From TA-20 sp035935115 (lineage in GTDB: Archaea > Thermoproteota > Nitrososphaeria > Nitrososphaerales > Nitrosopumilaceae): 64,000 nt of DNA. The notes under the pieces were generated by a model that ran no database searches, was not told where the DNA came from, and saw only the letters and a list, made by a program, of their open reading frames with translations. Position 1 is the stretch's first letter, and each line of letters starts with the position of its first letter. The stretch covers positions 97,381 through 161,380 of the forward strand of contig DASYXK010000002.1 in NCBI GenBank assembly GCA_035935115.1. The letters are read 5' to 3'. Positions 25,853 through 34,618 of this stretch are shown here, piece by piece. Both the position numbers and the translations under genes were made by a program.

Positions 25853-26233
25853 CTAACTCTTCTCAAGTTTGAGCGAAGCCGAGTTGATACAATACCTCTG
25901 GTTTGTAGGTGCTGGGCCATCATCAAAGACATGACCTAGATGAGCACCACAATTCTTGCATATTACCTCTATTCTTAACATGCCATAGCTAGTATCCATC
26001 TCACTTTTCACATTGCTTTTAATGGATTCCCAAAAACTAGGCCATCCTGTACCTGAATCAAACTTTGTATCAGAACTAAACAGATCTACCCCACAACAAA
26101 CGCATTTGTAAATTCCTTTTTCCTTACAATCGTTGTATTTTCCAGAAAATGGATGTTCTGTACCCTTGTTTCTACATATTTCAAATTGTTCTGGTGTGAG
26201 TATTTTTTTCCAATTCTTGTCTGATTTTTCCAT
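25853..26233 (-). CDS. msrB: Peptide methionine-R-sulfoxide reductase
   Basis: Repairs methionine R-sulfoxide in proteins. The 126-aa protein has zinc-binding CVCCG and CKNCG pairs, the GTGWPSFW motif, GAHLGHVFDDGP and the catalytic RYCINS near the C terminus. It is a stand-alone MsrB without MsrA. It is divergent from htpX, which also acts in protein quality control. Confidence 0.95.
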   Translation of the reverse strand: MEKSDKNWKKILTPEQFEICRNKGTEHPFSGKYNDCKEKGIYKCVCCGVDLFSSDTKFDSGTGWPSFWESIKSNVKSEMDTSYGMLRIEVICKNCGAHLGHVFDDGPAPTNQRYCINSASLKLEKS

Positions 26234-26339
26234 TCTATACTAAGAATGTAAATTTGGATATTAATCTTTGATCTTATAAAATTCGCCTGCAGAAAATTGA
26301 ATCGGACGAATTATAAATCGATAAAATCTCCATTTCATC
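26234..26339. promoter_or_regulatory. Divergent promoter region msrB / htpX
   Basis: The 106-bp gap between head-to-head genes. AATTATAAATCG (about 26309-26320) is placed 20-31 bp before the htpX ATG and is a good TATA box. On the other strand ATTAATATCC (about 26256-26265) lies 23-32 bp before the msrB ATG. Both transcripts would be leaderless or nearly so. Confidence 0.5.
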
Positions 26340-27257
26340 ATGCACAAAACTGATATTCAGTTAACGTTAAGAATGACATTTAGTTTTCTAGTTCTGGCAA
26401 TAATTTATCTTGCATTTCTTAGCTTCATATCACTATATTTTGGATTAGGAATATTACCAATGGCAGTAATTGCTGGTTTGATGATCGGAGCTCAGTGGTA
26501 TTTTTCAGATAGGATAGTTCTTTGGAGCACTGGTACTAAACTAGTCACAAAAGAGGAATATCCTATTTTGCATGAAATTGTTGAAAGACTTGCTGCAAAA
26601 GCGAATATCCCAAAACCACGAATAGGAGTAGTAAATATGGAAGTGGCAAACTCATTTGCCACAGGAAAGGGACCAAAAAGTTCAGTGGTTGTGGTAACTA
26701 CAGGTCTTATGAAAATTTTAGAAAAAGACGAACTAGAGGGAGTACTATCACACGAGCTTACTCACATCAAACATCGAGACGTTACAGTTATCACTCTGGC
26801 AAGTCTGTTTTCTACTATTGCATGGTTTGTCATGCAATCCTCTATGTTTGGTGCAATGTGGGGTGGATATGGGTATGGTTCTGGAGGAAGACAACAACAA
26901 GGTGGAGGAATATTTTTGGTTTTGATTGTAGCTGCAATTGTATGGTTTCTAAGTTTTATAATAATACGTGCCATATCCAGATACCGAGAATTTGCTGCAG
27001 ATAGCGGTGGTGCCTATATGACAGGCCAGCCTTTGTTTCTCTCAAGGGCACTAATGAAAATAAGCGGTGAGGTAAAAGTAGCTCCAAAACCAGAACTAAA
27101 ACGAATTGAAGGAATGAATGCATTTTTCATAATTCCAGCCATGTCGGGTCAAACTATAGCGCGATTTTTTGCGACACATCCTCCAGTTGAAGAAAGAGTA
27201 AAACGTTTAATGGAAATTGAGGCTGAACTTCGTAGATCTGATCAGGTTGATTCATGA
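26340..27257 (+). CDS. htpX: Membrane zinc metalloprotease HtpX
   Basis: An M48-family integral membrane protease that degrades misfolded membrane proteins. Two N-terminal helices (about residues 12-58) are followed by the zinc motif HELTH near residue 139, two more hydrophobic segments separated by a Gly/Gln-rich loop (GYGYGSGGRQQQGGG), and the REFAADSGGA motif that gives the third zinc ligand. At 305 aa it is of normal length. Confidence 0.93.
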   Translation: MHKTDIQLTLRMTFSFLVLAIIYLAFLSFISLYFGLGILPMAVIAGLMIGAQWYFSDRIVLWSTGTKLVTKEEYPILHEIVERLAAKANIPKPRIGVVNMEVANSFATGKGPKSSVVVVTTGLMKILEKDELEGVLSHELTHIKHRDVTVITLASLFSTIAWFVMQSSMFGAMWGGYGYGSGGRQQQGGGIFLVLIVAAIVWFLSFIIIRAISRYREFAADSGGAYMTGQPLFLSRALMKISGEVKVAPKPELKRIEGMNAFFIIPAMSGQTIARFFATHPPVEERVKRLMEIEAELRRSDQVDS

Positions 27258-27390
27258 CTCATACATAAAAATTTTTATAAAAAAGAATTTTTTAAATATA
27301 AAATCTGTAAATTAATATTTAACAAGCTAATTTTCATATTAAATTCACACAAAACAGCTAATTATTATATAGGCATATCTTATGTAAGGC

Positions 27391-27543
27391 ATGTCAGAAG
27401 CTGGTTGGCAGACATATGCAGCAGCGGCTGGTGCACTTGCAATAACTATTGCAATCTACTTTGCAGAACGTGCCTATAGGTACAAACGAATGAAAGAGAA
27501 CAAACATGTTGGTACCTATGGATTCAACTTCGAAAAAGAGTAA
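27391..27543 (+). CDS. Single-pass membrane microprotein, 50 aa
   Basis: ATG 27391 to TAA 27543. Residues about 9-25 (YAAAAGALAITIAIYFA) form one membrane helix, followed by a basic segment (ERAYRYKRMKENKH) that should stay in the cytoplasm, and an aromatic tail GTYGFNFEKE. The composition is clearly protein-like. AT-rich DNA 15-30 bp upstream (TATATAGGCATATC) could be a promoter. It might be a small subunit of a membrane complex, but I cannot name it. Confidence 0.65.
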   Translation: MSEAGWQTYAAAAGALAITIAIYFAERAYRYKRMKENKHVGTYGFNFEKE

Positions 27544-27882
27544 CATAAAACTATCATTTAACTTCGGATTCAAAACAAGAATAAACTATATTCAAAATAT
27601 TAAACCCTGATTTTTGGATAAAAAATATTGTTATTTACAGCAGTCAGATACCCCAGGTATAATTCTTCATGTGTCTCAGACTACCCAATCATCATTCTGC
27701 TTTGTTTAATTATCAAAATTCCTTTATAATATACATGATCTCAAATCTTGACAATTTTATACTCTTATTATTTAGAAATCTCCATTGTTATTTTTGCTAT
27801 ATCTATATAGGTAAGAATTTTTCACTAAATTGTTGGGCGAGACTATGTTAGGTATTAAATAAAATTTCAAGAAATTAATGGT
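27544..27882. other. 339-bp AT-rich intergenic region
   Basis: No convincing gene is seen on either strand. The only sizeable open frame (60 codons at 27669) is Phe/Leu/Cys/Tyr-rich with no credible start signal. A short hairpin ATACC-CCA-GGTAT sits at 27648-27660. TATAGGTAAG and AT-rich DNA around 27800-27870 may hold the promoter of the next operon. An untranslated leader or small RNA is possible. Confidence 0.4.
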
Positions 27883-28455
27883 ATGAGTGAGGAGATTCTT
27901 GAGAGAATAGTTTCTGCAGGTTTAAATGGAATCAAAAAGGCAGAATTAAAAAAAACCTTTGGAAAGAACTGTGATTATATTTTACAAAATTTAATAGATG
28001 CAGAACAAATTTTTGTTGAGAAAAAAGGTGTAGCATATTTTGTATGGACGCGAGATAACTATATTTCATATTTATCTCAAAATGATCCCAAATGCAAGAT
28101 TGTTCTTAGTATGGCTATGGGGAAAAGTCACTCGGCGGCTAAAGTTAAAGAATATACCAACAACATAGGAGAAACAGCAAACAAAACACCACAACAAAAT
28201 GTTGCAGGTCAAGAAAGTGATTTTAAGGCTGAATTTGACAGACGTTTGACAGAATCTTCAACTTCTATAGGATGGGCACCTTTCTCAGATATAAGGAAAA
28301 AGATATGTGACTCTAAAAAGATCTCACCAGAAAACTTTTACTCTATGGCAGCTGAACTTGTGGAAAGACACAAGGAAAGATACGAAATATCATCAGGTGG
28401 CCAGGAAGGAATCATCATGCGTGGACTAGTTCATGGTTATGTGAGGAATGTCTGA
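27883..28455 (+). CDS. Predicted winged-helix protein paired with a P-loop ATPase
   Basis: This 190-aa protein starts with a segment that looks like a winged helix (EEILERIVSAGLNGIKKAELKK..., about residues 1-60, ending in a wing-like FVEKKGVAYFVW). After a polar Asn/Gln-rich linker (about 85-115) comes a second helical domain (GWAPFSDIRKKICDSKK...) that may be another winged helix. It overlaps the ATPase gene by one base (TGATG), so both are made together. I do not recognise the family; a DNA-binding adaptor for the ATPase is the simplest guess. Confidence 0.7.
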   Translation: MSEEILERIVSAGLNGIKKAELKKTFGKNCDYILQNLIDAEQIFVEKKGVAYFVWTRDNYISYLSQNDPKCKIVLSMAMGKSHSAAKVKEYTNNIGETANKTPQQNVAGQESDFKAEFDRRLTESSTSIGWAPFSDIRKKICDSKKISPENFYSMAAELVERHKERYEISSGGQEGIIMRGLVHGYVRNV

Positions 28456-30062
28456 TGTACGCATATCAATTAGAAAATAACCCGTACCCAAGTAGCCCAA
28501 CTCCGACAGAAAAGGATGCAAGAATTCTTGGAGGAAAAAGACACAAAGAAGCCAAATCCGCTATTTTAGAATGTATTAAAGAATTATGCAACAAAGTTGG
28601 TGGACGAGATTCAAACGATGGTGACTTTAGAGTAATTACATTGATCCAAGATGTTGGATCTGGTAAGACACATTTAGCGTTACATATCAAAAACCTTCAA
28701 AGCAGACATAATACTGTCTGTACGTTTCTTGATTTATCCACAATATCTCCAAAGACCATACCAAGTCTCTACAATGCAATTATCAAAGGATTTGAAAATG
28801 AATTTTTTATACATCTTCGAACAAAACTTGTAGAGTATATGCGTGATAGGGCAGAACAGGGAGACAATTCTGCTAAAAAAGCACTTGATTATTCCTTTAT
28901 GAATAAACTATCTGGGTTGACAATAAAACAAAAAGTAGAAGAGATAATCTCAGGTAAGGCATCTGTTTCTGTAGAAAATATTAAAAAGTTTCTTGTACAG
29001 TGGTTTAATTATTATGAATCAAATTTAATCAAAAATATAATCACAAATTCGTTTGATACTGTTACAAATCTTGAAGAATTGCTTGGTATGATGGCAGCCA
29101 TTTCAAAACTAGCTCATAGATTCTTGAGTAAAATTGTTCTTTATGAAATTGATGAATTTGATGGAAACCAAGATTCTATAGAGTTTGTTAAGGGCATCAT
29201 AAACGCACATCTTCCAGCATCTGTTGTGTTGCTTATCTCAACACCTTCAGGCTATGCTGAAATTCAAGGCAAAAACCCATCTGTTTTTGACAGATTAGAG
29301 AAGGCAAACTACAAGATAGACCTTGTAGGTTCGAACTCTCAGGAAGAACTTTTGGAAATAGTCTTGGAATACATTAAACACAATGACAAAAAGGGTAAAT
29401 TTACACAAAAAATACAAGACGAGCTAGATGAGAAAATTCGAGTACTATATGATGAATTTCCAGAATTTCGTAGCGTGCGTTCAATCATAAACATACTGTA
29501 TCATGCCATGGAAAAATCAGCAGAGCTTGATTTAGAAAAAATCGATGAAACTGCTATAGATGAAACAATAAAGCACACATATCCTGGTCTAAAAGTTCGT
29601 GGAAGCATAATGGCAATGCCAATATCTGATTTTATATCGATAAGAAGGACTTGTGAGGATGAATCAACTGGGACACAGTTAAAAAATGCAGTTACAAATC
29701 TTGTTAATTTTGCGCACGAAATGGGAAACATTGGAAAATTGGAAAAACAGAACCATCCACTTGACGTGGTTTATCAAGATCCGTATGGCTCAAAAATAGG
29801 AATAGCCGTTGTGATAAATGAAAATCACGCCAAAAACTTTGAAGAGATCTCAAACATTTCAAAATCTTCAGCACTTGTGGACAAGCTTGTAATACTTACA
29901 AACTCTAATCTTCCAAGCTCGGAATCTGCAATCATAATTAATGTTGACAAATCTAAGATGGTAGACCTTCTTTATTTTAACAACAGGTATGTTAATCACA
30001 AGATTGGCTCCTCTGACAACGAAAAAGTACAGATGCTTGCAAGAACAGTAAATATCATTTAA
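28455..30062 (+). CDS. AAA-type P-loop ATPase, 535 aa
   Basis: The N terminus has NPYPSSPTPTEKDARILGGKRH, then a Walker A motif QDVGSGKTHLAL near residue 70 and a probable Walker B VLYEIDEFDG near residue 235, followed by an LLISTPSG sensor-like strand. The middle is helical. The last 130 residues (VYQDPYGSKIGIAVVINENHAKNF...KLVILTNSN) look like the fold of a restriction-endonuclease-like domain but lack a clear D-ExK triad. It resembles no well-known replication or secretion ATPase that I can name. Operon with the preceding winged-helix gene; 41 bp before the next gene. Confidence 0.75.
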   Translation: MYAYQLENNPYPSSPTPTEKDARILGGKRHKEAKSAILECIKELCNKVGGRDSNDGDFRVITLIQDVGSGKTHLALHIKNLQSRHNTVCTFLDLSTISPKTIPSLYNAIIKGFENEFFIHLRTKLVEYMRDRAEQGDNSAKKALDYSFMNKLSGLTIKQKVEEIISGKASVSVENIKKFLVQWFNYYESNLIKNIITNSFDTVTNLEELLGMMAAISKLAHRFLSKIVLYEIDEFDGNQDSIEFVKGIINAHLPASVVLLISTPSGYAEIQGKNPSVFDRLEKANYKIDLVGSNSQEELLEIVLEYIKHNDKKGKFTQKIQDELDEKIRVLYDEFPEFRSVRSIINILYHAMEKSAELDLEKIDETAIDETIKHTYPGLKVRGSIMAMPISDFISIRRTCEDESTGTQLKNAVTNLVNFAHEMGNIGKLEKQNHPLDVVYQDPYGSKIGIAVVINENHAKNFEEISNISKSSALVDKLVILTNSNLPSSESAIIINVDKSKMVDLLYFNNRYVNHKIGSSDNEKVQMLARTVNII

Positions 30063-30103
30063 TCAAGTGCAATATTTTTTTATAGGAAGATACAACAAAA
30101 ATA

Positions 30104-30526
30104 ATGTCAAACGACGAATTTGAACGCCTTTTAACAAGAACCCACAAAGATGTAACTCTGTTTGATTACAATGGAATCAAGGTGCCTTGCATCATTCTTG
30201 AAGAAAAAAGGTTTGATAATATCATGCAAATAATTGCTGGCAAACCAGTTTCTGTGGAAACAAATTTGAACATACTTCAAGATGGCTTGGGACATGTGTT
30301 TGTAGATATGTCCTTGAATTTTTCACAAGGCAATATGGTTGAAAAACTATTGTTATATGCTAATGACTTCTTTGAATTCTTCGAAGCTCTTGCAGCATCA
30401 TCTTTACTTGCCCTTTCTTCGCCGCGTTCTGAATATGGCAAATCAAATGTCTTTATGATCCAACTTCCAAAACCAGAAAGAGTAGTAAACGCACTAGAAA
30501 TTATAAAAAAAGGTTTAAAGAAATAA
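30104..30526 (+). CDS. Hypothetical protein, 140 aa, downstream of the ATPase
   Basis: A soluble alpha/beta protein with strands such as VPCIILEEKRF and HVFVDMSLNF and a long central helix (EKLLLYANDFFEFFEALAAS). It lies 41 bp after the ATPase on the same strand and is probably part of the same unit, though a TATAGGA box at 30080-30087 could give it its own promoter. Family unknown. Confidence 0.65.
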   Translation: MSNDEFERLLTRTHKDVTLFDYNGIKVPCIILEEKRFDNIMQIIAGKPVSVETNLNILQDGLGHVFVDMSLNFSQGNMVEKLLLYANDFFEFFEALAASSLLALSSPRSEYGKSNVFMIQLPKPERVVNALEIIKKGLKK

Positions 30527-30531
30527 TTGAA

Positions 30532-30605
30532 TGCGGTTGCCGGGATTTGAACCCGGGTCGCGGAATTGGCAATCCCGCATATTAACCAAGCTGTACTACA
30601 ACCGC
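30532..30605 (-). tRNA. tRNA-Gly (anticodon GCC)
   Basis: A complete 74-nt cloverleaf on the minus strand. The acceptor stem GCGGTTG pairs with CAACCGC, followed by discriminator A. The T arm is CCGGG-TTCAAAT-CCCGG. The anticodon arm is CGGGA-TTGCCAA-TTCCG, with GCC at the anticodon. No intron and no encoded CCA. Confidence 0.93.
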
Positions 30606-30688
30606 TCAATCGATTTAGAAAATTCTAGTCTATTAAAGCGTACTGTTTGGTAATACTATTTTTTAACTTCATATCTCTAAGATAAAAT

Positions 30689-30964
30689 GTGGACCCTAAG
30701 GTAGAAGAAAAAATAAATCAAAAGATCAAAGAGGTTGCAGAAAAATCTGACGAAATTTCACAAATAATTAATTCGCTAAAAGAATTAGGAACACACTCTG
30801 ATTCGTTTGGTTACGGAATTGCAATAGGACGATTATACAACTCGTTTTATTATCAGTGTAGACGAATTCTGAAACGAAATCCTACCCCTGAAGAATTTTC
30901 TGAATTTGTGGATATTCTTGACAAACGACAAAAAGATATTCTTAATGCACTAAAGTTAAGCTGA
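30689..30964 (+). CDS. Hypothetical small helical protein, 91 aa
   Basis: GTG-started. Almost entirely helical, with a charged N-terminal helix (EEKINQKIKEVAEKSDEI) and a second helix pair containing SFGYGIAIGRLYNSFYYQCRR. There is one Cys. It converges with rpl10e, overlapping it by 9 bp. An ATG at 30687 is in the wrong frame. Not recognised. Confidence 0.65.
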   Translation: MDPKVEEKINQKIKEVAEKSDEISQIINSLKELGTHSDSFGYGIAIGRLYNSFYYQCRRILKRNPTPEEFSEFVDILDKRQKDILNALKLS

Positions 30965-31471
30965 TACAGGTTTGATTGGTGTTATCTTTATTACTTTAAT
31001 TGTTGGTGTTATAGGTAACTTTACACATGCTCCATGCAGTGCTTTTTTTGCGAATTCTAGATGTTCCTTTTTCACAAATGCTTCCATGATGACTTGACCC
31101 TTGTCAACTCGTGCAGCTAGACTGACTGCTTTACCAAAGGCCCCTCTCATACCTTCTTGCAATCTATCAGCACCTGCAGTTGCAATCATCTTATTTTCTC
31201 TTAACAATATGTGTGGGTAAACCCGTAATTGTGAAAAATAACCTGTTTCTCCTGCTACTTGTTCAATTTTTTTATTTGCTGATAGTCTTGCTGATTCTAT
31301 TGCCATGTGTCTTATCTGCATTTTCTCATTTGAACAAAGTTGCACACAATAATCATAATCATCTCTTTTTCCACCAGAGAACTTTGCTATTTTTATCTGA
31401 GGTTTACCCTTGATGTACTCTTTCCTAGTATATGGCTGACCATTACCTGTTCTATAATTTGCGCCGTGCAT
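30956..31471 (-). CDS. rpl10e: Ribosomal protein L10e (uL16)
   Basis: The archaeal/eukaryotic counterpart of bacterial L16. The N-terminal GANYRTGNGQPYTRKEYIKG segment, the VQLCSNEKMQIRHMAIESAR block and HILLRENKM...ADRLQEGMRGAFGKAV identify it. At 171 aa it is normal. It is monocistronic here. Confidence 0.93.
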   Translation of the reverse strand: MHGANYRTGNGQPYTRKEYIKGKPQIKIAKFSGGKRDDYDYCVQLCSNEKMQIRHMAIESARLSANKKIEQVAGETGYFSQLRVYPHILLRENKMIATAGADRLQEGMRGAFGKAVSLAARVDKGQVIMEAFVKKEHLEFAKKALHGACVKLPITPTIKVIKITPIKPVSA

Positions 31472-31560
31472 AACTACACTTTTGATTGATTATTGGACGC
31501 CCATATTTTAACCGTGAGATTGCATTTGAGTTGGAAATCACACAATAACAAAATTTGAGA

Positions 31561-32454
31561 TTAGGTTATAGAATTGAAATAAGAAAGTGCCTGTTCTATA
31601 TTACTAACTTCGATGACTTTCATTCCATATTGCTTTTCGGTTATTGGGGAAAGCGATTTTTCTTGCGAAGTACAGGATCTATAGGTGAATATCCCTTCTG
31701 TTTTTTCATTGCATGATTGGATCTCTACCATTGCCTGTCCTTGTGGAACAAGAAATATTTTAGCTCCGTATTTACCTGCCGCATCAGCTTTTTCTGCAAC
31801 CCCACCAATTTTTCCAATGGTACCATCATCTTTTATTGTTCCAGTCATTAACACTTTATCATTTAGTGGCTTTCCCAAAATCTCGGACGAAAGTAATACT
31901 GTCATTGCGCCACCAGCACTTCCTCCGTCAACTGCTTGTAGTTCTTGATTGTTTTCAGAAGATATGGAAAAAATCACATCTTTCTTTGACAGATCTACAT
32001 TGGTGATTTTTTGGGCCACCATGACGGCTGTTTTAGCCGAGGTCTGAAAATCCACTCCAGTGGGAATGGCGGTGTTAACCAATACTAGACCAGAACCACC
32101 ACGAATTTCTACAGTGATTTTCATTACAGTACCCTGATACGTAGTAATTTCAAAAACACCATTGCTTTCTAACACTGGTCTTACTGCAACAGCTTCTATG
32201 GATTCACTAGAAGTGTAATTACTTGTATGTGATACTGTTTGAGTTATGGTTTGGTTATTAGATAATGGAGCTATTGATACCTGTTTAGGAGCAAGAGTGA
32301 TTTTTGCAAGTTTTTCTAAATTTTCATTATTTTGATTTTTGCAATAGTCTGTTGTCTGTTCTAATTGCTGCGTCTTTTGATATAAAATATAATTGCTAAA
32401 AATTGAAATCATGATTATTCCTATTAGCGCATAAATTATTTTATGATTTGACAT
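31561..32454 (-). CDS. Membrane-anchored Lon-type (S16) peptidase
   Basis: Residues about 7-26 are an N-terminal membrane anchor or signal. The C-terminal half (about 115-270) is a Lon proteolytic domain: the catalytic Ser is in DGGSAGGAMTVLL and the catalytic Lys is in KIGGVAEKADAAGK. There is no AAA ATPase domain. The catalytic domain would lie outside the cell if the anchor is oriented N-in. Thus this is an ATP-independent S16-like protease, perhaps for surface or secreted proteins. Confidence 0.85.
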   Translation of the reverse strand: MSNHKIIYALIGIIMISIFSNYILYQKTQQLEQTTDYCKNQNNENLEKLAKITLAPKQVSIAPLSNNQTITQTVSHTSNYTSSESIEAVAVRPVLESNGVFEITTYQGTVMKITVEIRGGSGLVLVNTAIPTGVDFQTSAKTAVMVAQKITNVDLSKKDVIFSISSENNQELQAVDGGSAGGAMTVLLSSEILGKPLNDKVLMTGTIKDDGTIGKIGGVAEKADAAGKYGAKIFLVPQGQAMVEIQSCNEKTEGIFTYRSCTSQEKSLSPITEKQYGMKVIEVSNIEQALSYFNSIT

Positions 32455-32598
32455 ATATGGTAAATTAAATCAAAAGTAGTTAATAGTTTTCCGTAATTTG
32501 ATAATCGCTTAATTTTATAGATTATTTTGATTTATACTTTGTTTTAGAAAACTATTGTACGTAATGTTATATTGCCAATGTTTTCTATTGTGAAATAG

Positions 32599-33168
32599 AT
32601 GTCTGATATCGAGTCCAAAGTTGAAGGAATATTGGTCAAGGATCATACTGTGATTATTGATAAAAACATGCAACATAGTTTAGAACAGAAAGGCTTTGGA
32701 GAAGTAATAAAAAAGAAGTTTTTTCTCAAACCATTTGAATCTCTCTATCTTTTGTATACTGGTAATCTCAAACTACTAAAAGGAAAACTTCAAGTTAATT
32801 TTGACTCTATGATGCAAGAATGTGTAAAATATGACGTTGATGCACTTACAAAATTTCTGATCTATCGTGATTTGAGGTCTAGAGGTTATGTCGCAAAAGA
32901 CGGATTTGGATTTGGTTCTGATTTTAGGGTCTATGAGAGAGGTCAATTTGGTGAAAAGGCAGCAAAATATGTAGTATTTGGACTAAATGAGGGAAGACGC
33001 CAAAAAATGGGTTTGCTACAAAAACAAATAGAACAAATAACTACAATGGGCAAAGAACCAGTCCTTGCTGTAATAGAAAGGCGTGGGGAAGTAATTTACT
33101 ACAAAATCTCAAAAATACAATTTCATGAAAACAAAGATCAGCAAGGCATTTCACCCATAGAATTTTGA
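32599..33168 (+). CDS. endA: tRNA-splicing endonuclease-family protein (EndA-like)
   Basis: An archaeal EndA-type fold of 189 aa: YLLYTGNL in the N-terminal domain, then YRDLRSRGYVAKDG, FGSDFRVYERG and VLAVIERRGEVIYYKI in the catalytic-type domain. The usual catalytic Tyr (RVYERG) and one Lys (MGKEP) can be aligned, but the conserved catalytic His that normally follows (EHS in other EndA) is replaced by Ala (KAA). It may therefore be the structural subunit of a heteromeric enzyme or an unusual active form. Confidence 0.8.
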   Translation: MSDIESKVEGILVKDHTVIIDKNMQHSLEQKGFGEVIKKKFFLKPFESLYLLYTGNLKLLKGKLQVNFDSMMQECVKYDVDALTKFLIYRDLRSRGYVAKDGFGFGSDFRVYERGQFGEKAAKYVVFGLNEGRRQKMGLLQKQIEQITTMGKEPVLAVIERRGEVIYYKISKIQFHENKDQQGISPIEF

Positions 33169-33195
33169 CTTTATCTTAAAATATGTGAAATCTTA

Positions 33196-33366
33196 ATGCT
33201 CTGTGTGGAGTTTAAAGAGATATACTGTTTTAATTGCAAGAAAACTTTGGGTAGATATAATGAAAAATACTTCTCAGACTTGAAGATGGGGGAAATGATA
33301 AAAGTAAATCATTCTTCCCACGTACATGAAGGACATGAGATTGTCATAAGAAAAATAACTGTCTGA
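33196..33366 (+). CDS. Small CxxC protein, 56 aa
   Basis: ATG 33196 to TGA 33366. It has C3, and a CxxC at residues 11-14 (IYCFNCKKTLGRY), a His-rich segment (NHSSHVHEGH, residues 38-47) that may complete a zinc site, and a final basic strand. It sits between endA and a secreted-protein gene. An in-frame GTG at 33205 is an alternative start. Family not known to me. Confidence 0.6.
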   Translation: MLCVEFKEIYCFNCKKTLGRYNEKYFSDLKMGEMIKVNHSSHVHEGHEIVIRKITV

Positions 33367-33434
33367 ATTGATTTTTATCTATTCGAATGAATGTATAGCA
33401 AATATTTTATAGTAAACAAAACACGGTAGCGTTA

Positions 33435-33854
33435 ATGAAGCCAATTTATCTAGCCATTGCATTATTTCCATTAATCGTATCCATTGTACCAAATGCTCTT
33501 GGTTCATTTGGTGATATCACATTAACATCTCCTAAAATGGTGAATACTTTTGGGCAACAACTGACTAGCTTTCAGGTTGGTCAACAAATTGGAGTTGAAT
33601 CAACACTCACAAATCATGCTGCATCTGAGCAAAAATTCACATATGTTGTACAAGTATTGAACAAAGACGGAGGAGCAGTATTTCTTGGACAGTTTTCAGC
33701 ATCCATGCTTTCTAATCAATCATTTACTGTATCAGAGGTTTGGGTCCCAAATGCATCAGGACAATATACTGTACAGGTATTTGTATGGAATAGTTTGGCA
33801 TCTGCAATTCCTCTCACAAACGCACTACAAACTCAAGTTACTGTAAATCCATAG
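33435..33854 (+). CDS. Secreted protein with beta-sandwich domain
   Basis: A 139-aa protein with a Sec signal peptide (about residues 1-23; LAIALFPLIVSIVPNALG). The mature part is rich in beta strands with the pattern FQVGQQIGVESTLTNHA...FTYVVQVLNKDG...WVPNASGQYTVQVFVWNS, typical of CARDB/FxxG-like immunoglobulin-fold domains. It lacks a membrane anchor and is probably soluble outside the cell or bound to a surface complex. Confidence 0.75.
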   Translation: MKPIYLAIALFPLIVSIVPNALGSFGDITLTSPKMVNTFGQQLTSFQVGQQIGVESTLTNHAASEQKFTYVVQVLNKDGGAVFLGQFSASMLSNQSFTVSEVWVPNASGQYTVQVFVWNSLASAIPLTNALQTQVTVNP

Positions 33855-33979
33855 TTTTTCTGGAATTTACGGACAAAAATTTCATCTTGCTTTACAATTA
33901 TTGAATTTAAATTTTTAGTATGAATCATTAGTACCAATTCTCAGCATTGCTTAATTATCATTACAAATTTTGGTTGCTA

Positions 33980-34618
33980 ATGCCAGATGAATCATGTAGA
34001 ACTTGTGGTGGAACGCTTGTAAACTGTTCATTGTGCCCAAGCTGTAGGAAGATGACACAACGAATTTGCAATATTTGCGGTTTTAAAACAAAGGAACAAA
34101 TCCATTCTAACTGCCTGCATGTGGAGTCATCTCAGGCAAGAAATGGAATGAAGATTAATGTCATTGTTCCTATGCCTAGCAAGAAAAAAGAAATCAATCA
34201 AAAATCAGAAAAAGTACATCCTTTGCGAAATGCACTTTTAGTATTTGGAATTGTTGGCTTTTTTGTCTTAGGATTTGCAACCGCTAATTATTTTGATCTT
34301 TTTCAAAGTCATACAAGTGAAGCTCAGACAATGAAAACTAGCGTTCCACAACCATTACCACAAAACCATGATAATTTATCACGTGGTTCTTTTGACAATT
34401 GTCTTGCATATGGAAGCGGTCAATCCATGACAGTTACATGCCCAACTGAATATGGTTATGTATACAAGGCCATATTGGATATGCCACAAAAACTTGCATC
34501 TGAATTTTCAGGTGAGGTTTTCTCTATAAGGGGACTCTCAGTTGTAGAATATTCTGACGGTTCGGTTGTTTTACAATATCATAAAAATTTGTATACTACA
34601 AGTTTCTTTGCAAATTAA
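33980..34618 (+). CDS. Zinc-ribbon protein with one membrane helix
   Basis: ATG 33980 is chosen; the frame is open upstream to a TTG at 33947. The N-terminal 40 residues hold three CxxC pairs (CRTCGG, CPSC, CNICG) that form a double zinc ribbon in the cytoplasm. A single helix (about residues 78-100, ALLVFGIVGFFVLGFATAN) leads to an extracellular domain of about 110 residues. Such a layout could link cytoplasmic sensing to the surface, but no partner is evident. Confidence 0.7.
   Translation: MPDESCRTCGGTLVNCSLCPSCRKMTQRICNICGFKTKEQIHSNCLHVESSQARNGMKINVIVPMPSKKKEINQKSEKVHPLRNALLVFGIVGFFVLGFATANYFDLFQSHTSEAQTMKTSVPQPLPQNHDNLSRGSFDNCLAYGSGQSMTVTCPTEYGYVYKAILDMPQKLASEFSGEVFSIRGLSVVEYSDGSVVLQYHKNLYTTSFFAN

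Noticed and set aside
27648..27660. Short hairpin ATACC-CCA-GGTAT
   Set aside because: Five-base arms occur often by chance in 64 kb and there is no following T-run or conserved position.
27669..27851. A 60-codon open frame in the long gap
   Set aside because: The product is full of Phe, Leu, Tyr and Cys in an order typical of translated AT-rich DNA, and there is no promoter or start context.
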